From: Linanthus parryae
Lineage: Eukaryota > Streptophyta > Magnoliopsida > Ericales > Polemoniaceae
DNA length: 64,000 bases
Assembly (NCBI GenBank): GCA_023055425.1
Contig: JALGPY010000002.1
Location: forward strand, 152,406,845 to 152,470,844
Direction of reading: 5' to 3'
How positions within the stretch are numbered: the first letter of the stretch is position 1; the number at the start of each line of letters is the position of its first letter. This document shows, piece by piece, positions 35,416-46,244 of this stretch. A program made the translations under genes and the position numbers. The notes below the pieces were generated by a model that was not told the DNA's origin, searched no databases, and saw only the letters and a list, made by a program, of their open reading frames with translations.

Positions 35416-37071
35416 TGACAAGATTTCTTACGTGTATGCGCAAGTGCACGGTCAAGTAATATAGGGGTAGTATTTCAACCCCGAGTTATCGATCGCACGA
35501 GGACAAGCTTGATATTATTTACTTAGTTATTAACTTATAGTACTGTAACAGGAGGAAGAATTTTAATTTTAAGAGTTCTCACCCTTAAATAGGTGACTGA
35601 AATAAAATAAACAACTAAACTAATATTTTTGGATTTTTTTTTTATTTATTAAAAAATATGGAGAAACTAGGAATTCTCTACATCACCTAGGGTTGCACAC
35701 GATTTCTGGATTAGCTATGTAACACGTTAATCCTATTATAGTTAAGTCGGGTAATGGTACTGACAATCTCCTCTCGGTCTCATGTCTATGTCGCGGTTTA
35801 CTTTGTGTCCTGTCGGTCTACCTACATCTACCGGTCCGTTTTGGTAGGCTAACAACAGTGCACGGAATGATGTCCTCTCAGACCACCACCACACGAACAC
35901 CTCACTATCTCCATTCGAATCTACCCACTATGGCCAATCCTACATACTTCTCTTCTCAGTCTCATTGATTAATTATTGTTGTTCATATCTCACCACAACT
36001 AGGTCAAAGTCGCTCTCACGCACTCGCTAGATAATTAACAAGTCCGGTTAATTACTCAATTCGTGCCAAGGGTTAAGCACAACATATGAACAATTAGCTA
36101 AAAAAACATTAACTTTAAGCAAGATTACAATGTATGAAGAACACGAAGATTCATGAGTTGTCATTTCCTACCCTAGCCGTGTCAATAGACTAAGATCTTC
36201 AAAAATTTCATGAAATCAAATGCCATCAAATATATCAAATCAAAAAGCATGAAACAGAGTCTTAAATCCCGAAAGCATATTGTCTACATAAACCCTAGGC
36301 TCTCTAGAGAAGTCTAGAAAAACGTCTAGCTACTACTCGAAATCGTAGCAACACATCAAAGTTTCTCCATACAAGTGATTAAAATAGAGAAGAAGAGATC
36401 AAATGCTAGAAATCGTTAAGATTGGCGCGATCCTGGCTCTTCTCCTTTCTTGAGGTTGCTCCCAATGGAGTCTCCTTGATCCCCTCCTAGATCGTGGCAC
36501 TCAATAGGCATGAATGGTGTATATTTTCGTCCCTCGGTCATTCTTTATTCATAACCCGCAGAAGTCTTCAGGAATTGCACAATAGCCCCCAGAAATCTTC
36601 TCTTGACTTTGCCAAACCATAACTTCTTCGTTCGAACTCGGATTTAGCTTCGTGACCTATCGTTGGAAATCTCTCTGAGTCTACTTCCATTTGGCACTGG
36701 TATCACCTCTAAATTATTTGTAGAACACCAGATAGTATCAAAATAGTGCAATCTGATGATCCAAGCTCCTCCAATTCGGCTTCTCTTCACTCCACTTGAG
36801 CTCCCGTTGTTTCCGAAGTTCGTTCCATGACTCCTATCAACCGATTAGCATCCGTTCCTGCCAAGACAACATGAAAAAACATACCAAGGGATTATATTTG
36901 ACAAATAACAATGAAATATGCATAGAAAACTCCCGGACTAACAATATAGCACATGGTGAGCATCAAGTGATAAAACGACCTTTATTCTCTAACTTTAGGA
37001 TCTAATCACTCTAAAATAAATATACAATGTGGTAAATGCTAAAGAATTATATCCCCTAAAAGGTGCTATCA
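35416..37071 (-). repeat. Solo gypsy G-family LTR inside E2 3' LTR
   Basis: 1656 bp, the reverse complement of the G LTR (TGATAGCACCTTTTAGG at its 5' end), with a perfect TSD CAATC (35411-35415, 37072-37076). Surrounding sequence matches the E2 5' LTR across the gap. It shows that family G was still moving after E2 had inserted. Confidence 0.92.
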
Positions 37072-37202
37072 CAATCCAACTCACAGAAGACCACTCCACT
37101 CTTCAGTGGAGTTTTATACTTCAGTGTTCTTCTGTCTTGTGCTCTATTTGTAGATCATTCTTGTACTGATTGTATCTTTCATTCTCAAGGATTGTTCAAG
37201 GT
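37072..37202 (+). repeat. E2 3' LTR, second segment
   Basis: Matches 26826-26956 of the E2 5' LTR. It ends in ...TTCAAGGT, the E3 target. Confidence 0.85.
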
Positions 37203-38575
37203 TGAAAGTTTGTAATGTAGACTAAATACAAGACCAAAATACTCTACAGGGGGGGGTGAATAGAGTGTGGAAACTTTTTGCTAAACACAAATTTTAACTA
37301 AGTAAATATGTGAGAAACTCAAATCTCAAGGCCTTGAGATTTTAGAAAACTAGTCAGAAACTTTCTAAGGCAAAACGGAAAGCTTCAAGTCCTTGAACTA
37401 CCACCAGTTCTGAACACTTTATAAACCCTAGTTTGATTTGAGTTGCTTGCAACAGAAAATAACAAAACAGCAAAGTAAAGAACACAAGGAAATTTACAGA
37501 GTTCAGTCCCAATGGACCTAATCTCTTCCTGAGGATCTAATCCCAACAGGATTAGGCAAAAACTTCTTATTACTCACACAGAAACAACCCTAGATCTCCA
37601 AGCCTAAGTGAATTCCCTTACACCTATACAGCTTGTGGTTCCAAACCTCTCTAGTACCAGCTACTAACTGTTGAGCTAACAAGAACCTCTTGTTTTTTAC
37701 TTGAACAACCAAACACTAGGTTTGGTGAGGTTTTAGATATAAAAAAGATAAGAAGATTACAAAACAAGAGAAGAACACAGTAGAGAAATAAGCTTGTGAA
37801 GGCCTGGATGTGTTCTTCAGGAAACAGGAATGATTGATCTTCTGAAAGCTGTCATTGAAGCCTGAATGTATGTTTGTTTGAATCTCTGGTCATCCACGAA
37901 TTTTCAACACCTCTCTCAGTTCTCTGCAAGCTTTTGTATCTTTCAAAATTCAAACCAGTCTTTTATCCACTCTCTGCAACTGAATGAGAGATTTTAGGAT
38001 CTCAGTTCCTACAAATCCTCATCCTTTCTAACTGCAATTTTGAATATCCGTTGGAGTTTGTTGAGATTGCACTTGCACGTTTAACAAACCTGCAACAATA
38101 TTAAAACACAACAACAACAAAATCTAGAAATATAACAGCACTAAGACTTTTAGAAGTCATTTAACAAGAAAAATAACAAAGATCAAACCCTGCAAGAAAG
38201 AATCAAATTAATTCTGTAAAACTGTCAGCAGCTCAAGGCACATCTCAAGGCCTTGAAGCTCTGAACATGCTTCACAGTCTTTCAATGTTGAGACCATAAA
38301 TCTTTGATTCTCTCTGATCAGGATATCTGCAAATATGTTATATGTATAAAGAATATATAACATATATATTTGCAGCAAATCTCTGACCTTAAACATCTGA
38401 TATACAACCTGCAACACAAGATTATTAGAGCATACAATATAATAAAGCAACTCTCAAATCTTGAAGCTCTGATCAGTATCTCAAGGCCTTGGAGCCTCAT
38501 AAATACTTTTTCTTTGTCTTTCATCACTCAAAACAGTTACTTCTCAAAATACACTTAGAATTCATTGAGTCAACA
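37203..38575 (-). repeat. E3 3' LTR
   Basis: 1373 bp, plus-strand TGAAAGTTTGTAATG... to ...GAGTCAACA. Compared with the 5' LTR it lacks about 110 bp found near 47205-47315. It carries the poly-C-loop hairpin at 37239-37268 and a 22-bp palindrome at 37321-37342. Confidence 0.92.
37321..37342. repeat. 22-bp perfect palindrome in E3 3' LTR
   Basis: Each 11-bp arm reads AAATCTCAAGG from its own strand. It is an extended form of the E1/E2 palindrome with the outer A/T bases replaced symmetrically. An identical copy is in the 5' LTR. Confidence 0.93.
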
Positions 38576-38966
38576 ATCTCCCCCTTGATGAAAGACAAAA
38601 CCCATAATCTTGTTTAAATATCCCTGTAAATTCTTGTAAGAATTAGATATCAACTTTTGCCAAGACAATAAACAGTAATACCAGTCAATAACCAGCAATC
38701 ACAGAACACAACAAATTAACACAAAAACTCAAAATATTATTAGAGCTAAACTTATCCAAACACTGATTTAAGTAACACAAGTAGCATATAATTTCTCCCC
38801 CTTTTTGACTTTCATCAAATAAAGGTGAAGAGTTGTTGGATCATTACTCTAAGTCCTAAAAAAAACTTAACAAAAATAAGTTCCTACCTAATGTCAAGAC
38901 CTTGAGAACAGAAAAGAAGAAAAGAAAAAGACAGAAAGAAAGGATCAAGGTTTTGGTCTTCTATCT
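38576..38966 (-). other. E3 3' untranslated stretch with PPT
   Basis: The minus strand reads CAAGGGGGAGAT directly before the LTR (38576-38587), the PPT. The rest is AT-rich non-coding sequence, with a second purine run (AAAAGGGGGAGAAAT on the minus strand) near 38795-38810. Confidence 0.75.
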
Positions 38967-40745
38967 TCACTTCTTCTTTGATGCTTGGCCTTTCTCTGAG
39001 CCTTTTCCAACCTCTTCATCACTTTCAGCATCTTCAGCAGACTGATTCTCTTCTTGTTCAGCATCTACCTAAGCAACAACTTCCTCACTGATCTCATCCA
39101 CCTTCTTGTTCTTAATCTGAGCTGAATCACCCTCTGTAGCTGCATCAAAACCCGTTTCTTCACCAGCTTCTTCTTCATCAGTTTGCTCATACAGATCCTT
39201 TGAAGTGAGCACCACTGGAATAGGCTTCTTCTTCTTCTTCAAGAATTCACCTAGCCTTTCATCTGAGTCAACACTGGTGTCATGACTAGTAGCAGAAGGA
39301 ATCTTTTCCAAGTTCAAACCTTTGATGACAACATCCAGTTTTCCATTCATCACATTCATCAAACCCTTGAACTGATTAAACTCAGAAGATAGATCAAATA
39401 GTCTTTGTCTAAGATCTTCAATCTCAACCTGCTGATCTCCAAACTTCTCAACCAATAGAGGGTAATCCTCATTTGCTTGTCCCTCTGCTATTGTATCCCC
39501 CTTAGGTTTAACAAACTCTTTCTCTTCAAGCTCAGCCTTGGACAACTCTGAATAGAACTTCCAATGACCTTTTCCTGTCTGAACTACTCCAATCCTCTGT
39601 AAAGTAGTCTCATCAATTAACGCAAAACCACCAGTTATCTTCTCATCTCCTTTCACTTTTACCTCAAAATACTCAAAAAAAAGAGGTAATAGGTTGGCAT
39701 AGGGAAGAGGATGGTTTCTAGTTCTAGTAGCACAGTAGATCATATGCTCCATAACTACTTTTGGCAAGTCAATCTCAAACCCTTCACATATCAGATACAT
39801 AAGGATAAGAACTTTATCAGTGACCAACTCTCTTGATTTTTCCCTAGGAACAACACTTCTCATCAGAATTGTAAACAAATTCTTAGCTTCACAGTTGAGC
39901 AAAGAGTGTGTCAACTGTTTGGGACCAGAGGGAACACCATCAATGAAAAACATAGCTTTGGCCTTTTCTAGATAGTCCTTCCTATCAGGATGATCACTAA
40001 CATTATACTTCTTAGGAATGCCCAAGACATTGGCAAAAGTCCTATGATCTAGCCTTAATTTTATCCCAGCCACCGTAGAAGTTAATACCAATTTATCTTC
40101 CCCTTATTGAACCAAGTTAAGATAAAACAGTCTAGTTAACAGAGGATAAGCTTTTGAACTAGTATTTAAAACCTTCCAAACTGCAGAATCCCTTAACTTC
40201 CTCATACATTCAACATCCAATTTATCTAATAACTCTTCAAAAATCATACTACAAAAAGCAAACTTAGAAGAAGCATACCCTTACATCCAAACTTTCCTAA
40301 CTTCAGAACTAACAAACCAATCTGAAGGAATTACATTTTTTACCTTGATAACCCTATTTGGTTGCAGCAGCAACTTGCTTAACTCTTGATTTCTTCTCAG
40401 TAGGTTTCTCTTTCTCTTGTTCTCCTTCAGTGGACTTCTTCTTGCTTTCCTTAGCAGATTTCCCCTTTTCTTCTTCACTAGCCTTTTTCTTCTCTCCCCA
40501 TTTCTTCTTTTCTTACCTAGGTTGATCACCACCCAGAGCCTCTGTCTCCTTCTGTAGATCAATACTTGAACCTTCATCTCCCTTTTCTGTTATGATCTTC
40601 TTTGCAGGAGGAGTATCCTCAGCAAACTTTGAGTGTTCTCTGAATCTGAATCAGAGATCACAATCTTCTCCTTCTTGTTTTCCCTCTTCTTAGATCTGCC
40701 AGAAGACTTTCCCTGTTGTTGAATCCTGGCTGATTTGCGCTCCAT
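38967..40745 (-). pseudogene. E3 env-position ORF (SIRE third ORF)
   Basis: It starts MERKSARIQQQGKSSGRSKK at 40745. The Lys/Glu-rich head is frameshifted between about 40590 and 40110. A 340-residue open stretch (39069-40091) has GIKLRLDHRTFANVLGIPKK, AKNLFTILMRSVVPREKS, VLILMYLICEGFEIDLP and NHPLPYANLLPLFFEYFEV, then a predicted coiled coil (QQVEIEDLRQRLFDLSSEF) and an acidic tail. One TAG at 39069 separates a last segment that ends at a TGA at 38967. It is the best copy of this ORF here. Resemblance is to the putative plant transposon protein domain; no envelope hallmarks. Function unknown. Confidence 0.8.
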
Positions 40746-41199
40746 TGTGGGTTTAGGGTTTTGAGAGAAGAATGAGGGCAAACGAGAAATAGAGAGAGAG
40801 CAGAGAGACGTAGAGAATTGAGAGAGAATGAAGAAGAATAAGCCCTGACTTTTAGCTTAAGTAGGTTGAAAGTATGAGTTATAATAGGAATCTACTGAAA
40901 TCAACATGCAAATCGAATCTTTAAAAATATTTTTGGATATTTTAGAAAATTCTCTGAGTAATTCAAATACTGTACAATTATCTAAAGAGATAACATATAA
41001 TATTTGATGATCCATTTTTTAAAAAGAAATTACAGATGTTTCAAGACCATAGAGAACAATCTCAAGGCCTTGAGATTTTCTGCAGTCTTAGAAATTTCAA
41101 AGCTTTGAACGATACTTTCAAGGCTTTGGAAAGTATAATCTTAAGGCTTTGAGATTTCAACACATAAACACAAGTAAGTACTAATACTCCCCCTAAACC
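40746..41199 (-). other. E3 pol/ORF3 spacer with internal PPT-like tract
   Basis: The minus strand GGTTTAGGGGGAGT at 41186-41199 overlaps the pol stop TAG. The palindrome cluster at 41040-41155 includes a perfect 20-bp copy at 41058-41077. Confidence 0.7.
41058..41077. repeat. 20-bp perfect palindrome in E3 spacer
   Basis: AATCTCAAGGCCTTGAGATT, the same extended E3-type dyad as in its LTRs, here 110 bp downstream of pol. Confidence 0.93.
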
Positions 41200-41771
41200 A
41201 ATGCATCCTTGTTTAACATACCCAGTTCAAGCCTTAGGGATGAAATCCTATTATCTGGCAGAGGTTTAGTGAAAATATCAACAATCTGCATTGAAGTTGA
41301 AATAAATGATAAAACAACATCACCTTGTTCTGCATGATCTCTAAGAAAGTGATGTCTCACATATATGTGCTTTCTTGAGTTCTGTACTGGATTCTTAGAG
41401 ATTGAAATAGCACTTGTATTGTCACAATCAATAGGCACATTTCTGAAATTATATCCAAGATCTCTAAGTTTTTGGGCAATCCACAACACTTGTGAACAGC
41501 AAGCTCCAGCTGCAATGTATTCAGCTTCTGCAGTTTATAATGCTACAAAATTTTGCTTCTTAGAATGCCAATTGATCAGTGAAGATCCAAGAAATTGTCA
41601 ACATCCAGAAGTACAATTCCTATCTACTTTATATCCTGCAAAATCTGCATCTAAATATCCATTCAACATAAAATTAGATCTCCTTCGATACCAAAGCCCC
41701 AAGTCTTTGGTTCCATTCAAATATCTAAAAATTATTTTGACAACAGTTAAATGACTTTCCTTAGGATCTGC
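41190..41771 (-). pseudogene. E3 RNase H
   Basis: The C-terminal open stretch 41193-41489 has CDNTSAISISKNPVQNS, YVRHHFLRDHAEQGDV and VDIFTKPLPDNRISSLRLEL through to the natural end of pol. Upstream, one TAA in VAL-stop-TAEAEYIAAGAC (near 41536) and another in SGC-stop-QFLGSS break it. The first Asp region reads GYLDADFAGYK. Otherwise collinear with E1. Confidence 0.87.
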
Positions 41772-42779
41772 CTAAAATCTTGCACACATGCAAACACTGA
41801 ACATAATATCAGGTCTACTAGCAGTTAAATACAAAAGAGATCCAATCATACCTCTATATTCCTCTTGATTTACACTCTTACCATTTGAATCCTTGTCTAA
41901 TGAGAGTGATAAACTCATACGAGTTTTGAGTACCTTGGACTGTGTCATATTGTACTTGTTCATCAAGCCCTTAGTATAATTTCCTTGATGTACAAATATT
42001 CCTTTATTCATTTTTAAAATATGAATTCCAAGAAAGAAATTCAGTTCTTCCATTAAGTTCATCTCAAACTCCCTGCACATCAGACTAGAGAACCCTTTTG
42101 AAACAGCATCATTAGTAGCACCGAACAAAATATCATCCACATAGATATGAACTACTAACAAATCACTTTCATGATGTTTAATAAAAGGAGTTTTATCTAC
42201 TAGACCTCTCTTGAAATTATTGTCAAGTAAAAATTTTGAAAGTCTATCATACCAAGCCCTTGGAGCTTGTTTTAAACCATAAAGAGCTTTGTCTAGTTTG
42301 TAAACATGATCTGGGAAATTTTCATCTTCAAAAATAGGAGGTTGTGCTACAAAAACATCTTCTTGTAAATAACCTTTCATAAAAGCACATTTGACATCCA
42401 TTTGATAAAGCTTTATGTGATTGTGAGATGCAAATGCAAGAAGTATTCTAATAGCTTCTAACCTGGCAACAGGAGCAAATGTCTCCTCATAGTCTATAAC
42501 TTCTTCCTTATTGTATCACTGTGCCACAAGTCAGGCTTTGTTCCTTACCACCTTGCCATTCTCATAAAGCTTATTTCTGAATACCCATCTGGTTCCAATA
42601 ATTGACTTCTCTTTTGGTCTGGGAACCAGATTCAATACCATGTTACTTTAAAATTCATTCAGCTCACTTTGCATTGCAATGATCCAGTCTGCAGCTTCCA
42701 GTGCTTCCTTAGTATTCTTAGGCTCAATCAATGATACAAAAGCACTAAAAGCACACAAGTTCTTCAACTGTCCTCTTGT
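41772..42779 (-). pseudogene. E3 reverse transcriptase
   Basis: The open stretch 41772-42401 contains MDVKCAFMKGYLQEDVF, KALYGLKQAPRAWYDRLSKF, the catalytic VHIYVDDILFGATND, FFLGIHILKMNKGIFVHQ and YRGMIGSLLYLTASRPDIMF, a full palm and thumb region. The N-terminal part (42402-42779, with IGTRWVFRNKLYENGKVV-like residues) holds a few stops. A stop at 41772 separates it from RNase H. Confidence 0.88.
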
Positions 42780-43795
42780 CTAAGTTCCAGTTGTTGGATC
42801 AGATATGATATTGTTAGTTGGATGATTTGCAAGATACTTAAACTTATTCCTTGGTATCCAGGAATATGTTCCTTCAAGACTTTGAGTTCTTGAAGCAGTA
42901 GAGGGAGCATCATAGAAAGTCTCAGTTTCAGTCACAAGGCTTTGAGATTTTGGCTTTGCAGGGGGTTCAAGGCCTTCAGATTCTACTGATTGATTCTGCA
43001 CTTCAGTTTTGCCTTTGTCCTCTTTCACAGCATCATCATCAGACTCATGCTTGTTCAAATTTAGATCTGCAAAACTTTCACTCAGAGAATCCTTAGTACT
43101 TTCAGCAAAAAACACATGAATACTCTCTTCCACAATCTTGGTTTTTCTATTGTAAATTTTATAAGCTTTGCTAGTTTGAGAATATCCAAGAAATACACCT
43201 TCATCACTTGTAGCATCAAATTTACCAAGATTGTCTCTACCATTATTATGCACAAAACAGATACAACCAAAAGGTTTGAAATAAGAGACACCAGGCTTCC
43301 TACCTTTAAACAGTTCATAAGGAGTCTTTTTAAAAATAGGTCTAATCAAACATCTATTCAGTACATAATTGGAAGTATTAACAGCTTGTGCCCACAAGAA
43401 CTTTGGCAAATTACTTTCAATTAGCATGGTTCTAGACATATCCTCAAGTGTCCTATTTTTCCTTTCAATTACTCCATTTTGTTGTGGAGTTGTGGGTGCA
43501 GAAAAGTTGTGTGATATGCCATGCTTTGCACAAAAAAAATCAAAGTCAAGTTGATCAAATTCCCTACCATGATCACTTCTAATAGATGGAAAAGGCAAAT
43601 TTTTCATAGTTTGAAGCTCTCTGTACAGTCTAAAAAATTCAGATAAAGCTTCAGTTTTGTCTCTAATAAACATCACCCATGTAAATCTAGAATAATCATC
43701 TACTATAACAAGCATATACCTCTTATCTTTTGGGGTCTGAACTCTCATAGGACCACACAAGTCCATATGCAACAGTTCTAAGGGTCTAGAAGTAC
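42780..43795 (-). pseudogene. E3 integrase, intact catalytic core
   Basis: 330 open residues (42780-43772): LHMDLCGPM, then Asp in VIVDDYSRFTW, Asp in SIRSDHGREF and Glu in QQNGVIERKNRTLEDM, which is the complete D,D(35)E triad. C-terminal motifs KKTPYELFKGRKP and FGCICFVHNNGRDNLGKFD follow, then an acidic linker with NLNKHESDDDA. A stop after DPTTGT cuts it from the RT. It is the only complete SIRE-type integrase core in the window, but it lies in a broken polyprotein. Confidence 0.9.
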
Positions 43796-44326
43796 TTACA
43801 AAGTTCTTTGTCTTGAATGAGCTTCTTGTTTATTTACCTTGTACACATGCCTTGAATTTTTTTGTGATGGTAATCCTCTTACGAAATCCTTTGAGATGAG
43901 TTTATTCAAGGTGTGTACGCTAATATGCCCAAGCCTTCTATGCCAAAGCTTTGAGTCTTCCTTCAAGGCCTTGAGGCATTTCAGCTTATCACCTGCAACA
44001 CTGTTAGTACTCATAGCATACAGATTATATGATCTAGGAGCAGTGAGTATGCAATCTCTAGATTTCTCATCCTGATCCACACATTTCTCCTTGTCAAATA
44101 TAGCTTTATAACCTTTATCACATAACTGAGAGATACTAAGTAGATTATATTTAAGTCCATCCACAAGATAAACATTTGAGATAGAGTTGGTAGAACCATT
44201 ACCAATACAACCTATACCAATAATATTGCATTTTGCTTTGTCACCAAGTGTAATTGTTCCTCCGGATTTTTTCTGTAAGCTCAGTAAAGAGAGATTTCTT
44301 TCCACTCATATGTCTGAAAAAGTAAA
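43796..44326 (-). pseudogene. E3 protease (active site deleted) and pre-integrase
   Basis: Gag ends with SNSLLRQ and TGA at 44327. Only about a dozen bases later the sequence resumes at HMSGKKSLF-equivalent DNA (RHMSG, then SLLSLQKKSGGTITLGDKAK), so the DSGCS catalytic loop present in E1 and E2 is missing. The rest has NIIGIGCIGNGSTNSISNVY and KLWHRRLGHISVHTLNKLIS. A palindrome core at 43963-43974 lies in KCLKALKED. Frameshift near 43850. Confidence 0.85.
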
Positions 44327-46194
44327 TCATTGCCTTAACAGGCTGTTAGACCAAGTGCAGAACTTTGAGTCATACTCAGAATTAGCCATGTTTGGTGGTC
44401 TAATTCCTTTTGGAACCCAAATCTGCCTAACCTGTCCCTTAAGCTGATAAGGATAAGTATTCCTCATAATGTCTGGTTCTGATCTTCTGAAGGGACAAGT
44501 TAATCTGATATGACCATTTTTTCCACAGTAATGACACTTTGGAGAATGTCTGCTACCAGATTTGACAAAAGTAGTTTGACTTTTCTTTGTAAATTTTGGA
44601 TTATAGCCAATCCCAATTTTATGCATTGATTTCAGACTTCCTCCAAGAATGAGATTTAGATTATCTTCTGAGCCTGTAAAACTGGCTAGGACCTTTTTAG
44701 ACTGTGGATGTTTCTCAGTCAATGAACAGATTTGTTGTTCTAAATCCTATGAATGAGTCTTTAGATCAGCATATCTTTCAGTTAAGAGAGTGTTTTGATC
44801 AACAATCTCTTTTATTTGTGCCTTCAAGGCTTTGAACCTGCTGACCAAGGCCTTGAAGTCCTTTTCAATTTTGGTCTTAGAAACTTCAACAGTTTTGTTG
44901 GCAAAAACTAGGTCCAGGTTTTCTTTTACCTGCTCATGAATCTTAATATTTAAAGAAGAAATCTCATTTCTATAACTTTCCTCATTTAAAAACATACTCT
45001 TGAAAATTTCAGGAAGTACATCAGAAGGACAAGCAAGAAGATTTTTACCATTTCCTCAATATGTCTGTCTGATGACTTTTCTTCATCATGTTTAGCCATG
45101 AAGGACAAAATTTGCTTGATCTTCTTCTGTGTCTGAGTCACTTGATGAATCAGAATCACTCCAAGAGGCCATCATGGCTTTCTTCCTTCTGTTGTCACTG
45201 TCTTTCTTTTGAAAGTTCATGTTCTTCTTCTTTTGTGGACAATCCCTTACTAAATGATTTGCATCACAACATCCAAAACAATTCATTACTTTAGTATTTG
45301 TAATGAAGACTTACCTTTGTAGTCCTTGCTGCTTGAAGGTCTTGATCTCTCTCTGATGTAGTCCCTGTTACCAGAGTTTCTTTTCTTTTTGAGAATCGAG
45401 TCCAAGGCTTTGGATATTAATGATAAAGCCTCTTCATCATCATGCTCATCTTCAGTCTCAAGGCTTTGAGATTTTTCATTGTCTTTAGCCTTGAGTGCTA
45501 AGTTCTTGATGTTTTCACTCACATCACCTTCTACATCTTTCATACACATTTCATGAGTGAGCAGCTTTCCTTGTAGATCATCTAGCTGGAAAAGACATAA
45601 GTCACGAGCTTCCTCAATAGTTGTTGTCTTTGGCTACAACTTGGCTTTGGGCAAGCTCCTCAGAATTTTCCTGACCTTTTCTTCATTTGAAAACTTCTTT
45701 CCCAATGACTCCTGATTATTCACCACATCAGTGAATATTTTGAACATCTCCTTGATGGTCTCATCTGAGTTCATCTTGAACAGCTCATATTGCCTCAGAA
45801 GTATGTTGATCTTGTTCTGTTTAACCTGACTTGTTCCTTCATATGTCACAACCAGTTTGTCCCATACTTCTTTGGCACTTTTGCAATTTGACACTCTGTT
45901 GAACTCATGTGCATTAAGAGCACAGTATAACAGATTCATAGCCTTGTAATTTTTTGATACCTTTTCCTGTTCAGTAACTGAGGGATTTTCCTCAGACTTG
46001 ATGCATCTAACTCCATTTATGGTAGTGTAATACTCATGAGGACCATTTTGAACTATTGAACACAGTTCCATGTCTTGATCTATGATGAACATCTTCATCA
46101 ATGCCTTCCAGTGCATGAAGTTATCACCACATAACAATGGAGGTCTGTTTGCTGCCTTTCGTTGTGAGAATCAACCATCTCCTACATTACTCAT
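44327..46194 (-). pseudogene. E3 gag
   Basis: It starts ATG at 46194 (MSNVGDG, then a TGA). The open stretch 45634-46137 has LLCGDNFMHWKALMKMFIID, NYKAMNLLYCALNAHEFNRV and AKEVWDKLVVTYEGTSQVKQ (UBN2-type Gag). Next come an acidic region (45286-45549), a knuckle NCFGCCDANHLVRDCPQKKK and ASWSDSDSSSDSDTEEDQ (45092-45286), a coiled coil with DFKALVSRFKALKAQIKE (44747-44995) and a second finger CHYCGKNGHIRLTCPFRRS (44327-44722). Several shifts separate these, but all domains are present. Confidence 0.88.
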
Positions 46195-46230
46195 ATTCAC
46201 AAGATTTTTATATCTATATTAGTTACCCAA

Positions 46231-46243
46231 GCTCTGATACCAA
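46231..46243 (-). other. E3 primer-binding site (tRNA-iMet type)
   Basis: The minus strand reads TTGGTATCAGAGC beside the LTR end. Confidence 0.92.
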
Positions 46244-46244
46244 T

